A DNA stretch of 22,658 nt. It comes from Acinetobacter sp. UBA3106 (GTDB lineage Bacteria > Pseudomonadota > Gammaproteobacteria > Pseudomonadales > Moraxellaceae). A program made the translations under genes and the position numbers. The notes below the pieces were generated by a model. That model did no database searches, had not been told where the DNA came from, and worked only from the letters and a program-made list of their open reading frames with translations. Shown here in pieces: positions 7,653-15,703 of the stretch. The stretch is taken from assembly GCA_002365595.1 (NCBI GenBank), contig DFAM01000026.1, positions 15,392 through 38,049 on the forward strand. Reading direction: 5' to 3'. The first letter of the stretch is position 1, and the number at the start of each line of letters is the position of its first letter.

Positions 7653-8450
7653 ATGACGGCATATTATCAATTGATTGGGCGAAATACGGATGTGACCGGA
7701 GAAGTCACGGCGCATTACCGCTCAACTATACTGGCTCAAGGGGCATGGAACGAGCATGAGCAGCATATGGCGCCAGCGACAGGTATTATCTGTGCGGAAT
7801 TAGACCGTTTTATGCCACGGCAGGATATGCGGATTGGCCGGATCAGTTTAGATATCTTAGGTCTGATTCCTGCTGGAGAGTTTAGTGTCACCACCAAAGT
7901 CATTCGCCCCGGAAAAACCATTGAGTTGATTGAGTCAGAAATGAAAGCTCAGGGTAAAAGCTGTATCGTTGCACGTACCTGGCGCATGATGACGCAAAAT
8001 AGCCATGACATTAAAGGCTTGGAAGATGCGCATGGAAGTACGCCTGAACATGCGCCAGTGTGGGAAGGAGTTCGTCAGTGGCCGGGTGGGTATATTCAGT
8101 CGATAGAAGCGCGAAGTCATCAGCGCCGTGCAGGAAAGGGTATTGTTTGGCTGCGAACGCCACATGACATGGTTGAAGGTGAACCGACCAGTGATTTTGT
8201 CCGCTTAATGGGGATGGTTGATACCGCCAATGGCATTGTGCCACGTCAAGAAACACCTTTTAGCTGGGGCTTTCCTAATCTGGATTTACAGATCCATATG
8301 CACCGTTTACCGCAGGGTCAGTGGCTCGGTCTGGAAACCATGCAGCAATATGGCGACGATGGTATTGGTCTAACCAGTTCCGTATTGCATGATCTTTCCG
8401 GACCATTTGGACGCAGTGAGCAGATTCTGACTTTACGTCCCATGGCATAG
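7653..8450 (+). CDS. Acyl-CoA thioesterase-like double-hotdog protein
   Basis: Predicted 265-residue cytoplasmic protein of the thioesterase superfamily (TesB-like / 4HBT_3 type). The N-terminal hotdog half contains TGIICAELDRFMPRQDMRIG and ISLDILGLIPAGEFSVTTKV, then IRPGKTIELIESEM. The C-terminal half contains SDFVRLMGMVDTANGI, NLDLQIHMHRLPQGQWLGLE, DDGIGLTSSVLHDLSGPFG and SEQILTLRP, the usual last strand of this family. It would hydrolyse acyl-CoA thioesters; chain preference cannot be read. AGGGAAG precedes the ATG closely. It sits alone between two terminators, convergent with sbcC. Confidence 0.8.
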   Translation: MTAYYQLIGRNTDVTGEVTAHYRSTILAQGAWNEHEQHMAPATGIICAELDRFMPRQDMRIGRISLDILGLIPAGEFSVTTKVIRPGKTIELIESEMKAQGKSCIVARTWRMMTQNSHDIKGLEDAHGSTPEHAPVWEGVRQWPGGYIQSIEARSHQRRAGKGIVWLRTPHDMVEGEPTSDFVRLMGMVDTANGIVPRQETPFSWGFPNLDLQIHMHRLPQGQWLGLETMQQYGDDGIGLTSSVLHDLSGPFGRSEQILTLRPMA

Positions 8451-8464
8451 ATTTTTGCAAATAA

Positions 8465-8491
8465 AAGCCTAGAGTATTTCTAGACTTTTTT
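8465..8491. terminator. Terminator between the thioesterase gene and sbcC
   Basis: CTAGA-GTATT-TCTAG, extended through one mismatch by AAG/CTT, is followed by a T run. The opposite strand is also T-rich, so it may serve both convergent genes. Confidence 0.6.
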
Positions 8492-8511
8492 ATGATTTTC
8501 GGATTTTAAAA

Positions 8512-11500
8512 TTACCCTACCACTTGAATGGTACTTGCCCCTGCGCCAAGAGGGTTAACCTGTATCTGTACCGGAATACGTTCGTGCATTTCCTGAATAT
8601 GCGAGATTAATACCACTTTACGGCCCTGACTTTGCAACTGATCCAAGGCATTCATCACCATATATAAAGATGATGCATCTAAAGTTCCAAAACCTTCATC
8701 AATGAACAGCGATTCAATTTTCATCGAACCTGAAGCCATATTGGCAATCGCCAGAGATAAGGCCAGTGCGGTCAAGAAAGATTCACCGCCAGAAAGCGAT
8801 GCAACAGAACGGGTTTCGCCATCCATGTCATGGTCAATAATGGCCAGACTCAAGGAATTGTCCAGACGTTTTAAGGTATAGCGCTGCGACAGCAACGCCA
8901 GTTGCTGGTTGGCATGTTCAATTAAAATATCCAGATTATATTGCTGGGCATAATCGCGGAATTTCTTGCCGCTCGCATCGCCCATCAGTCCTGAAATTTT
9001 GCTCCAGCGATGTTCCTCCTGCTGGATTTGCTGAATTTTTTCCGCATATTGCTGCTGTTTAGCAATATTACGCTGATGCATTTCAAGTTTAAGTTTTAGC
9101 TGGTCACGAATTTCAAGCTGGGCTTTTAAGGCCTCAAGATTCACGCTGATCAGTTGAGCGAGTTGTTCAAACTGCATGTCAGGTGTCTGTAACAAATGTT
9201 CGGCATGCTGTTCCTGCATGGTTTTCAGCGCAGAGGAGGCTTCATTGAGCAATCGTTCAGCATTGTGCAGTTTGCTACGCATCTGCTGTTCTTGCTCACT
9301 GTTGATTTGAATCAAATCTGCCAGGTCATCACGATTAAAATCGGTATGCTGTTTTAACCAGTGTTCAATTTCCGTATGGCATTGCTCGGAAGCTTTCAGG
9401 TTTTGCTGATGCTGCGCTTTAAGCTGTTCCAGCTCACTTTTCTGCTTTTCAAAATTGAAACGTAACTGTTCAAAGCTTTGTTTGAGCTGCTGGTAATGCT
9501 GCTGTAACTGCTGGCGTTTACTGTCGTGCTCTGCCAGCCATTCATTCGGTTTGAGCTCGGTGAGTCCAGTCATGCCATGAATAAGCTGATTGGCCGTTTC
9601 AGTATTTTGTTGTCCTTTGAGGGCAATGTCGTTTAATGCCTGCTGGATATCCAGCAATTGCTGATTAAGATTTTGCTGATGGGTGCTCAATAAACTGAGT
9701 TGCTGCTTTTGCTGATCGAGCTGCTTGTTTAAAGTATCCAGTTGATCCAGATGCGATAGACGGGCATTTAAGCGTTTTAATACCTGCTCTGCAGATTGGA
9801 TGCTGTGCTGATGCCAAGCCTGCTGTTCAGTTTGGTTCAGGCAATTCTGAATATGCTGAACTTGCTGTTGTAAATGCTTTGCCGCAGTAATTTGATGTTC
9901 GGTACTGCTCATGCTTTGGATGAGTTGTTGCTGGGCTTTCAGGTTTTGGCTTAAATTTTCCAGCTGATGTTCAATAGTCCGAATATCCTGTTCAAATTGA
10001 GTCAGCTGCTGGGTCATCTCAGATTTAATTTGCTCTTGAGATTGCTCCAGATCGAGCTGTATTTTTAACTGTTGCAGTTGCTGGGCCAATTCATTTTTTA
10101 AGCCTGATAATTTTTCCCGCATGTGCTGATGGGCGTGGCTGGTCTGGGTGAATTCTGCTTGCTGGCTAGCGAAGTTTTGCTGGGCAGTCTGCCAGTCCTT
10201 AAAGCAGTCTTGTTCCTTGCTCAAAGCCTGTTGTTCTTGCTGTTGTTGCAATTCAAACAAGGCTTTGGAAACCAGTGTTTCATCCTGACGGTAAGGATGT
10301 GAGGTGCTGCCACACACCAGACAGGCTTCTCCGGCTTTGAGCTGTGTGCGTAAATGTTCAATATTTTCAGCATGCAACAATTGCTGTTGTTGCAAGACCT
10401 GCTGCAATTGAATCCGTTCAGCTTTGGCAGTTTGAAAATTCAGTTCTGCTTGTTGAGTGGCTTTTTCAGATTGCTGAGCCTGGCTATTCAGTTGAGTCAG
10501 TTTTTCATTTAATTGTTTCGATTCAGTGTGCAGCTCAAAATAATCTTTAAGTTTTTGCTGAATAAAGTTGAGCTGATTGAGTTGTACCAGTTTCTGTTCA
10601 CGTGACTGGCGCTGTTGTTCCAGCTGGATTTCAATCTGTTCAACCGGACCAAATTGGCTTATGAACCGATCTAATTCCGCCTTATTTTCAGCAAGTTTGG
10701 TTTCCGCTGAACTGATCTGCCCCAGACTATTTTCAATATTTTGATATTGCGAAATGAACTGGCTTAATTGCTGGATATGTGCGTTTAAGCCTTTATCTAA
10801 ACTGGAGAATTGCTGGCTTTGGTCCAGTTGCTGATGAAGCTGATGCTGTTGCTGCACATACTGCTGAATCTGTAATTCAATGGTTTGCTGTTGTTCCCGT
10901 AAAGGCTGTTGCTGATTTTCCAGCTGGAGCGAACGGGCTTTAATCTTCTTGTATTCTTCACCAATAAAATCCCGTTCCTGCACGCATTTACGTACTTGGA
11001 GCAGCGCTTCATGATGCTGCTGTTCAAATTGCTGTAAGGTATTTAAATCTGTTTCGGCTTGAATATATTGGGCTTTTTCAGCTTCAAACTGACGGCTTAA
11101 TCCATCAAAACTGCTTTGAGTGTGCTGAATCTGTGGTTCGAGTTGTTGTTGGGCTTTGAATAACTGCTGCTGCTGAAACATGACCGAACGAATACTGGAA
11201 AATATTTGCAGGCGATTTAAACGGTCTTGTTCAGGGGCTAAATTCTGCTGAGCCTGTTTTTGCTGATCATAAACCTGCTGCTTCAGAATAATTTCACTGT
11301 CCAGCTTTTGCTTGCGCGCAAACCATTGCTGCTGTTTTTCCAGCTGTGCTTTTTCATTTTCCAACTGGTGATATGCCTGATTCACTTGCTGAAATTGATG
11401 CGTTAATTCAGTTACTGCTTCATCAGACAAGATTTCAATATGACCGAGAATATTCTCGATTTCTTTACGCTGACTGGCAACCAGCTTGGTTTTTTCATAA

Positions 11501-12108
11501 GCCAGCTGACCAATTTTTCCAAAAATAGTGGAGTTGGTCAGATATTCCAGCAGTTCACCGCGTTCATTATCGCGAGCTTTCAGAAATGCGGTCACTTCGG
11601 ATTGAGCCAGTAGCACCGCGCGAGTAAATTGCTCAAAACTGAGCTGGCAGATTTGATGAATATTGGCATCGACGGCCTTGGCTTTATCGGCAATCACTAC
11701 GCCGTCAGTCAGGCATTTTAAATAGCGTTGCACACTTTGTAATTTACCGCTGGCATTTTCCCGGGCACGTTTGATTTCCCAGCGTGCCAGATAATGTTTC
11801 TGATCTTGCGCAACAAAACAAAGTTCGGCAAAACCATGCGCCGTACCACGACGTAAAACGGTCAAAGGCGAATTGGTGAGTAATTCAGAACCATCGACAT
11901 CGACCAGTTTACCGTCGCTGTCTTTTAAACGCGGAATTTTATTGAATAGGGCCAGACACATGGCATCCAAAATGGTGGATTTGCCGGCACCGGTTTTACC
12001 GACGATGGCAATCAAACCCGCACTGGCCAAAGGTTCAGTTTCAAAATCAATAAAGTGTTCACCTGAAAGCGAAGCTAAGTTTTTTATACGAATGGATAAA
12101 ATTTTCAT
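8512..12108 (-). CDS. sbcC: Exonuclease subunit SbcC (Rad50-like SMC ATPase)
   Basis: Predicted 1198-residue ATPase of the SbcCD (Mre11-Rad50) complex, which processes DNA hairpins and blocked double-strand ends. The N-terminal half-ATPase has Walker A GKTGAGKS (37-44). The centre has the zinc hook CLVC with Cys596 and Cys599, almost exactly at the midpoint, so the two coiled-coil arms are symmetrical. The C-terminal half has the ABC signature SLSGGESFLTALALSLA, Walker B ESLFIDEGFGTLD and the H-loop VVLISHIQ. The arms are strikingly glutamine-rich, with many QQ and QQQ stretches. It follows sbcD by 9 bases on the same strand and is surely co-transcribed with it. Confidence 0.96.
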   Translation of the reverse strand: MKILSIRIKNLASLSGEHFIDFETEPLASAGLIAIVGKTGAGKSTILDAMCLALFNKIPRLKDSDGKLVDVDGSELLTNSPLTVLRRGTAHGFAELCFVAQDQKHYLARWEIKRARENASGKLQSVQRYLKCLTDGVVIADKAKAVDANIHQICQLSFEQFTRAVLLAQSEVTAFLKARDNERGELLEYLTNSTIFGKIGQLAYEKTKLVASQRKEIENILGHIEILSDEAVTELTHQFQQVNQAYHQLENEKAQLEKQQQWFARKQKLDSEIILKQQVYDQQKQAQQNLAPEQDRLNRLQIFSSIRSVMFQQQQLFKAQQQLEPQIQHTQSSFDGLSRQFEAEKAQYIQAETDLNTLQQFEQQHHEALLQVRKCVQERDFIGEEYKKIKARSLQLENQQQPLREQQQTIELQIQQYVQQQHQLHQQLDQSQQFSSLDKGLNAHIQQLSQFISQYQNIENSLGQISSAETKLAENKAELDRFISQFGPVEQIEIQLEQQRQSREQKLVQLNQLNFIQQKLKDYFELHTESKQLNEKLTQLNSQAQQSEKATQQAELNFQTAKAERIQLQQVLQQQQLLHAENIEHLRTQLKAGEACLVCGSTSHPYRQDETLVSKALFELQQQQEQQALSKEQDCFKDWQTAQQNFASQQAEFTQTSHAHQHMREKLSGLKNELAQQLQQLKIQLDLEQSQEQIKSEMTQQLTQFEQDIRTIEHQLENLSQNLKAQQQLIQSMSSTEHQITAAKHLQQQVQHIQNCLNQTEQQAWHQHSIQSAEQVLKRLNARLSHLDQLDTLNKQLDQQKQQLSLLSTHQQNLNQQLLDIQQALNDIALKGQQNTETANQLIHGMTGLTELKPNEWLAEHDSKRQQLQQHYQQLKQSFEQLRFNFEKQKSELEQLKAQHQQNLKASEQCHTEIEHWLKQHTDFNRDDLADLIQINSEQEQQMRSKLHNAERLLNEASSALKTMQEQHAEHLLQTPDMQFEQLAQLISVNLEALKAQLEIRDQLKLKLEMHQRNIAKQQQYAEKIQQIQQEEHRWSKISGLMGDASGKKFRDYAQQYNLDILIEHANQQLALLSQRYTLKRLDNSLSLAIIDHDMDGETRSVASLSGGESFLTALALSLAIANMASGSMKIESLFIDEGFGTLDASSLYMVMNALDQLQSQGRKVVLISHIQEMHERIPVQIQVNPLGAGASTIQVVG

Positions 12109-12117
12109 GGATAGTTC

Positions 12118-13371
12118 TTAACGTATCTGTTGTTCTTCAAGTGATTTCTGTGCTTCGTGCATCAGACTCATAAAATCTTTTAAGACATTTTCATCATTGC
12201 TATAGCCTTGTTTTTCCCAGATCTGCTGAAACAGTTTGTCTGGTGTCGGCGGTTCTAGACAAATTTTGGCAATGGTAGAACTGTTATTGTCCGCAGATAA
12301 ATATTGTCGTGAAATGCGCACCAGACGATAACGGTTTTTAGGCAGCGCTTCTTCAAACTGTTGTCTGAGATTAGGCAAAGGCGGGGTCAAGGTGTGATAT
12401 TCAATATCGACATATTCACGATGGTCAATCTGTGCAATTTCCCCTTCAGGCAAGGCCTTCAGCTTTTCAATTACTTCATTTAATTCACCACGAACTTTAT
12501 GCAGTTGAATACAGCGCGGGATAGCAAGTGCTTCAAACTGAAAACGTGATTGATCCTGTTTTAACGCATCAATCTGTACATCCACCACCTGATGTTTATA
12601 GTTGATTTCACTAAAGGACAAAGGGATCGGTGAGCCGCTATAACGGATATGCGGATGCTGGACTTTTTGCGGTTTATGCAAATGCCCCAGTGCGACATAG
12701 TCAATGCAGTCATCAAATAAAGCAGTCGATAAAGCTTCTTCATTGCCTATAATAATTGGGCGTTCAGAATCAGAAGTTTCACCGCCTTGCATATGCGCAT
12801 GCGACATTAAAATCAGCGCCTGATCATCCGTTTTACGTTTTTTGGCTTCTGCAATGAGTTGCTGGTGTAAATAGGCAATCGCATTTTGACTATTGGTGGT
12901 GTGTTCATTAAACCCGGTAATTTCTGCCGGACGTAAGAAGGGTAGCGCTAAGCACCACGCCACAATCTGTTTCTGCTCATCATAAATCGGCACCAGCAAG
13001 CGGTCTAAATCGATCTGACCTTCGGCATTTTTATGAATCACACCGACGGTTCTGGCATTGTATTTTTCAAGTAATGGCTCGACCTGCTCAATGCGATAAC
13101 CCGAGTCATGATTACCGGCAATCATCAGCGTTTGCATATGCGGGGCAAGGGCATGGGCATCGGCTAAAAATTGATAGAGCTGTTTTTGCGCAGCGGATGC
13201 AGGATTGATGACATCAAAAATATCACCAGCGATGAGTAGGGCATGTGGCTGTTTCTGCTCGATTTGTTGAAGTAGCCAACTTAAAAACTGTTCATGTTCA
13301 TACTGGCGTGAATGGTTATAAAAGAATTGTCCCAGATGCCAGTCTGATGTATGAAAAAAATGAACAGCCAT
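12118..13371 (-). CDS. sbcD: Exonuclease subunit SbcD (Mre11-like nuclease)
   Basis: Predicted 417-residue Mn-dependent phosphoesterase partner of SbcC. The open frame starts at 13428, but the ATG at 13371 gives MAVHFFHTSDWHLG, the usual SbcD N-terminus, and has a GGGGCG ribosome-binding site just upstream. Phosphoesterase motifs, numbered from that start, are D10-W-H12, GD50-I-F-D53, GN87-H88-D89, then SHAHMQGG and ALGHLHKP. First gene of an sbcDC operon. Its promoter should lie in the 126 bases between it and the VOC gene; no clear hexamer pair was found there. Confidence 0.94.
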   Translation of the reverse strand: MAVHFFHTSDWHLGQFFYNHSRQYEHEQFLSWLLQQIEQKQPHALLIAGDIFDVINPASAAQKQLYQFLADAHALAPHMQTLMIAGNHDSGYRIEQVEPLLEKYNARTVGVIHKNAEGQIDLDRLLVPIYDEQKQIVAWCLALPFLRPAEITGFNEHTTNSQNAIAYLHQQLIAEAKKRKTDDQALILMSHAHMQGGETSDSERPIIIGNEEALSTALFDDCIDYVALGHLHKPQKVQHPHIRYSGSPIPLSFSEINYKHQVVDVQIDALKQDQSRFQFEALAIPRCIQLHKVRGELNEVIEKLKALPEGEIAQIDHREYVDIEYHTLTPPLPNLRQQFEEALPKNRYRLVRISRQYLSADNNSSTIAKICLEPPTPDKLFQQIWEKQGYSNDENVLKDFMSLMHEAQKSLEEQQIR

Positions 13372-13497
13372 GTAACGCCCCAAATCACAATGCATGATGA
13401 GGCTATAAATTACCATAAATGCAGCCACTTATTCTGCAATTCATCGCAGGTGCGACTGCTTGAGTGGTATTAATTCATTAGAATTTATAAGCTTTTT

Positions 13498-13875
13498 TTA
13501 TTGCGCTTTTTCATCGGCCTCAACCAGGCCGAAGGTATTTTGATCCAGGTCAAGAAAATATCCCTGCCAGCAACGTCCTGGAATAGCGAATTTAGCCATG
13601 GCAACTTGACCACCGGCCTGCAGAATCTTTTTCGATGTTTCATCAAAATTTTCAACCAGTACAGAACAGGTATAGGCATTGGTGCCGCAATGGATTGGAG
13701 GGATTCCAGCCGGGCGTTTCAGTAATCCGCCCGACATGTTTTCAGTTTCGATCTGATAATATTCAATAGGAAGGCCTTCAACTTGAGTAAATTTCCAGCC
13801 AAAAACAGTCTGATAAAAATGTATGTCTCTTGAGAGATCCGAAGACTGGATTTCAAAATAAACAATGTTATTCAT
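13498..13875 (-). CDS. VOC-family (glyoxalase/bleomycin-resistance fold) protein
   Basis: Predicted 125-residue single-module VOC protein. The first beta-alpha-beta unit reads VYFEIQSSDLSRDIHFYQTV followed by FGWKF. The second ends in PGRCWQGYFLDLDQNTFGLVE, with the usual D-P/Q-xN-x-F-G-L closing pattern. Such proteins act as metal-dependent isomerases or dioxygenases, or as drug-binding proteins; nothing here specifies the substrate. AGGATC before the ATG is a likely ribosome-binding site. Two copies of TTTGCTGCAT lie 50-75 bases upstream. It is separated from sbcD by 126 bases and is probably a separate unit. Confidence 0.85.
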   Translation of the reverse strand: MNNIVYFEIQSSDLSRDIHFYQTVFGWKFTQVEGLPIEYYQIETENMSGGLLKRPAGIPPIHCGTNAYTCSVLVENFDETSKKILQAGGQVAMAKFAIPGRCWQGYFLDLDQNTFGLVEADEKAQ

Positions 13876-13924
13876 GATCTGATCCTAATTTTTCTGAATC
13901 ATTGAGAAAAATTTTCACGATGGT

Positions 13925-13950
13925 TTTGCTGCATTATTTCTTTGCTGCAT
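13925..13950. repeat. Direct repeat upstream of the VOC gene
   Basis: TTTGCTGCAT occurs at 13925-13934 and again at 13941-13950, a 16-base period on the same DNA face spacing. It lies about 50-75 bases upstream of the VOC start and could be a regulator's paired half-sites. Confidence 0.4.
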
Positions 13951-14008
13951 GATTAAAGTGAAAATTTAAACCTAATATCAGCATTTACAGACCTTCCTCA
14001 TCATTTAT

Positions 14009-14030
14009 AAGCCTAAATATATTTAGTCTT
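14009..14030. other. Imperfect palindrome across the MBL stop codon
   Basis: The core CTAAATATATTTAG (14013-14026) is a perfect 14-base palindrome. AAG/CTT extends it on both sides across one mismatch. As RNA it would be a stem without a proper loop, and no T run follows. Its role, if any, is unknown. Confidence 0.35.
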
Positions 14031-15006
14031 TAAAATGTACCGGAATCCACTGATAACTCTTCCCATCTTTAGAATAAATATGACCTAGACCGGGGAAAGG
14101 TAAATGCGGTGCTGCAATCAGCTGACCTTCTTTGGCATATTCAGTAAAGTGTTTTAAGCGGGTTTGTACCGCTGCTTTGGGATCAACATCAAATTCAATG
14201 GCGGTTTCAGGACGGTCAAACTGAAGGGTATGGGAATGCACGATATCACCAATAAATACCGCTTCCTGACCATCAGACTTCAATTTAAAGCTGTAATGTC
14301 CGGGTGTATGACCAAAGGATGGTTTAAATTCGATACCGCCAAATGCCAATGATTTGTCTGAAAAAACTTTAACCTTTTTGGCTTTTTCATATGGAGCCAA
14401 AGCTGCTTTAATTTTTTCAACTGTGTCTAAGAAGCTCGTCTGTTTTTCCTTGGGTATTTTTTTAACGGTATTGGGATTGAGCCAGTAGTCATATTCGGTT
14501 TTGGCAATATGCAGTGATGCATTTGGATAATTGGCAACGCCATTGTTGGAAATGCCGCAGACATGGTCAGGGTGCAAGTGGGTGAGGAAGATCTCATTCA
14601 CTTGTTCAGGCTTATATCCTGATGCTTTAAGGTTGTTATAGATAGAGCCCAAATGTGCACCAAAGCAGCTTGCAGCACCGCTATCCACCATCAACAGCTG
14701 ATTGCCTGTATTGATTAAAAAGGCATTGACTGAGGTTTGAATACCTTTAGCCTGATCGGCATAGTATTTCTTTAAAATTTCAGTTTTTTGTTGCTCGCTT
14801 AAGCCTTTAAACATGGATGGGTTTAGGTAGTTGGTTCCATCAAGTAGGGCAGTGATTTGGGTATTACCCAATTGCTGATGGTAATAACCTGCGACCTGTT
14901 TTTGTTTTGAAATAGGCGCCGGTTCAGCAGCATAACTGTTCATGTTGATCAGTAGTGTGCTGCTAGCGAGTAGAAGGGCAACGAGGCTTTTATTAAAAAT
15001 GTTCAT
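14023..15006 (-). CDS. Exported metallo-beta-lactamase-fold hydrolase
   Basis: Predicted 327-residue precursor. The frame is open to 15084, but the ATG at 15006 places a classical signal peptide at the N-terminus: MNIFNKS, a hydrophobic run, then NSYA before AEPAP. The mature protein is therefore probably periplasmic or secreted. No strong ribosome-binding site is seen for any start. The zinc motif THLHPDH gives H143, H145, D147 and H148. Later ligands are in FGHTPGHYSF and FIGDIVHSH, with a closing AAPHLPFPG. This layout fits lactonase-type or other small-ester MBL hydrolases; lactonase activity is a guess. A truncated copy of its 5' end lies upstream at 15414-15599. Confidence 0.82.
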   Translation of the reverse strand: MNIFNKSLVALLLASSTLLINMNSYAAEPAPISKQKQVAGYYHQQLGNTQITALLDGTNYLNPSMFKGLSEQQKTEILKKYYADQAKGIQTSVNAFLINTGNQLLMVDSGAASCFGAHLGSIYNNLKASGYKPEQVNEIFLTHLHPDHVCGISNNGVANYPNASLHIAKTEYDYWLNPNTVKKIPKEKQTSFLDTVEKIKAALAPYEKAKKVKVFSDKSLAFGGIEFKPSFGHTPGHYSFKLKSDGQEAVFIGDIVHSHTLQFDRPETAIEFDVDPKAAVQTRLKHFTEYAKEGQLIAAPHLPFPGLGHIYSKDGKSYQWIPVHFKD

Positions 15007-15091
15007 GACTATTTTTGTGCTTTTAAAGAGATACTTATGTATTAGCATGGATATCGGTAAATTTGAATAAGTTTTAAGATTCATGTGTTAC

Positions 15092-15115
15092 GACTCTTAT
15101 TACAGTAGGAGAGTC
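15092..15115. promoter_or_regulatory. Inverted repeat upstream of the MBL gene
   Basis: GACTCT and AGAGTC are separated by 12 bases, with an inner TACAGTA. The element sits about 85 bases upstream of the preferred MBL start, a good place for an operator. Binding protein unknown. Confidence 0.35.
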
Positions 15116-15265
15116 ATCTGTATTAGAAATTAAATAGGTATCTGTATATTGATTTTTTACTTTTTATTCTATTAAAACTTATTATTTAATAAAAACTTAG
15201 ATTGATTTCACTTTTATTTGAATACGCGCTAACATGGTGCAAATTTGCATTTTTTGGGTAGTGAT

Positions 15266-15379
15266 ATGAGTTTTTGGAGAAAGAAAAACAAAGCAAGTTT
15301 CGTATTTTTTATTATTACGCTGTATTCCTTTCTGGGTTTTGGAATTGGTTTTGTGATTTGGGAATTTATGCTGAATTAA
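15266..15379 (+). CDS. 37-residue single-span membrane protein, unknown
   Basis: A 38-codon frame encodes MSFWRKKNKASFVFFIITLY followed by SFLGFGIGFVIWEFMLN. Five basic residues near the N-terminus precede one hydrophobic span from about residue 11 to 36, predicting an inner-membrane protein with its N-terminus in the cytoplasm. It lies on the plus strand between two minus-strand genes, in an otherwise gene-free gap. A strong terminator begins 9 bases after its stop, which supports a real transcript. The ribosome-binding site is weak (GGGTAG, 8-10 bases upstream), and no clear promoter was found. No family recognised. Confidence 0.55.
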   Translation: MSFWRKKNKASFVFFIITLYSFLGFGIGFVIWEFMLN

Positions 15380-15387
15380 GCAGATGG

Positions 15388-15415
15388 AAAAAGCCTCTAG
15401 TGATAGGGGCTTTTT
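15388..15415. terminator. Terminator after the small membrane protein
   Basis: AAAAAGCCTCTA and TAGGGGCTTTTT pair over 12 positions (one G-U) around a GTGA loop. It serves the plus-strand small gene. On the minus strand it abuts the end of the truncated MBL copy, so it may act both ways. Confidence 0.85.
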
Positions 15416-15599
15416 AGTTTTTAGAAACATTGAAAATGAATAGATCAAGTAGGGCAGTGATTTGAGTGTTGATGAGTGGGTGGTGATAACAGTCAGCGAC
15501 TTGTTTTTGAGCTGGAATGGTAGTGGGTTCAGCTGCTTGAGTTGTGATGGCTGTGGTGTTTAGAGCTAGGGCTAGGAAAAATGGTTTTAAATTTTTCAT
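15414..15599 (-). pseudogene. Truncated copy of the MBL hydrolase gene
   Basis: From the ATG at 15599 the frame reads MKNLKPFFLALALNTTAITT, a signal peptide, then AEPTTIPAQKQVADCYHHPL and INTQITALLD. The last 30 residues match the MBL protein (AEPAPISKQKQ onward) at 21 positions. The match stops abruptly after TALLD and is replaced by LFIFNVSKN and a stop. None of the zinc-binding region is present. At DNA level 15444-15464 equals 14839-14859 over 21 bases, and identity breaks immediately to the left. It is best read as the remnant of a tandem duplication that lost its 3' part. A secreted short peptide is conceivable but unsupported. Confidence 0.75.
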
Positions 15600-15703
15600 A
15601 GGTTTCTTATAAGTTCTAATTGGATAAGCTATTTTTAGCATGAAAAAATTAGATTATCCATTTAGCACTATATGCAAATAAGAGTAATTTTTTTTACTAT
15701 AAA

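Noticed and set aside
10344..10550. Plus-strand open frames inside sbcC, metG, pilT and pilU.
   Set aside because: All are shadows of well-supported genes on the other strand, with no ribosome-binding sites or family features of their own.
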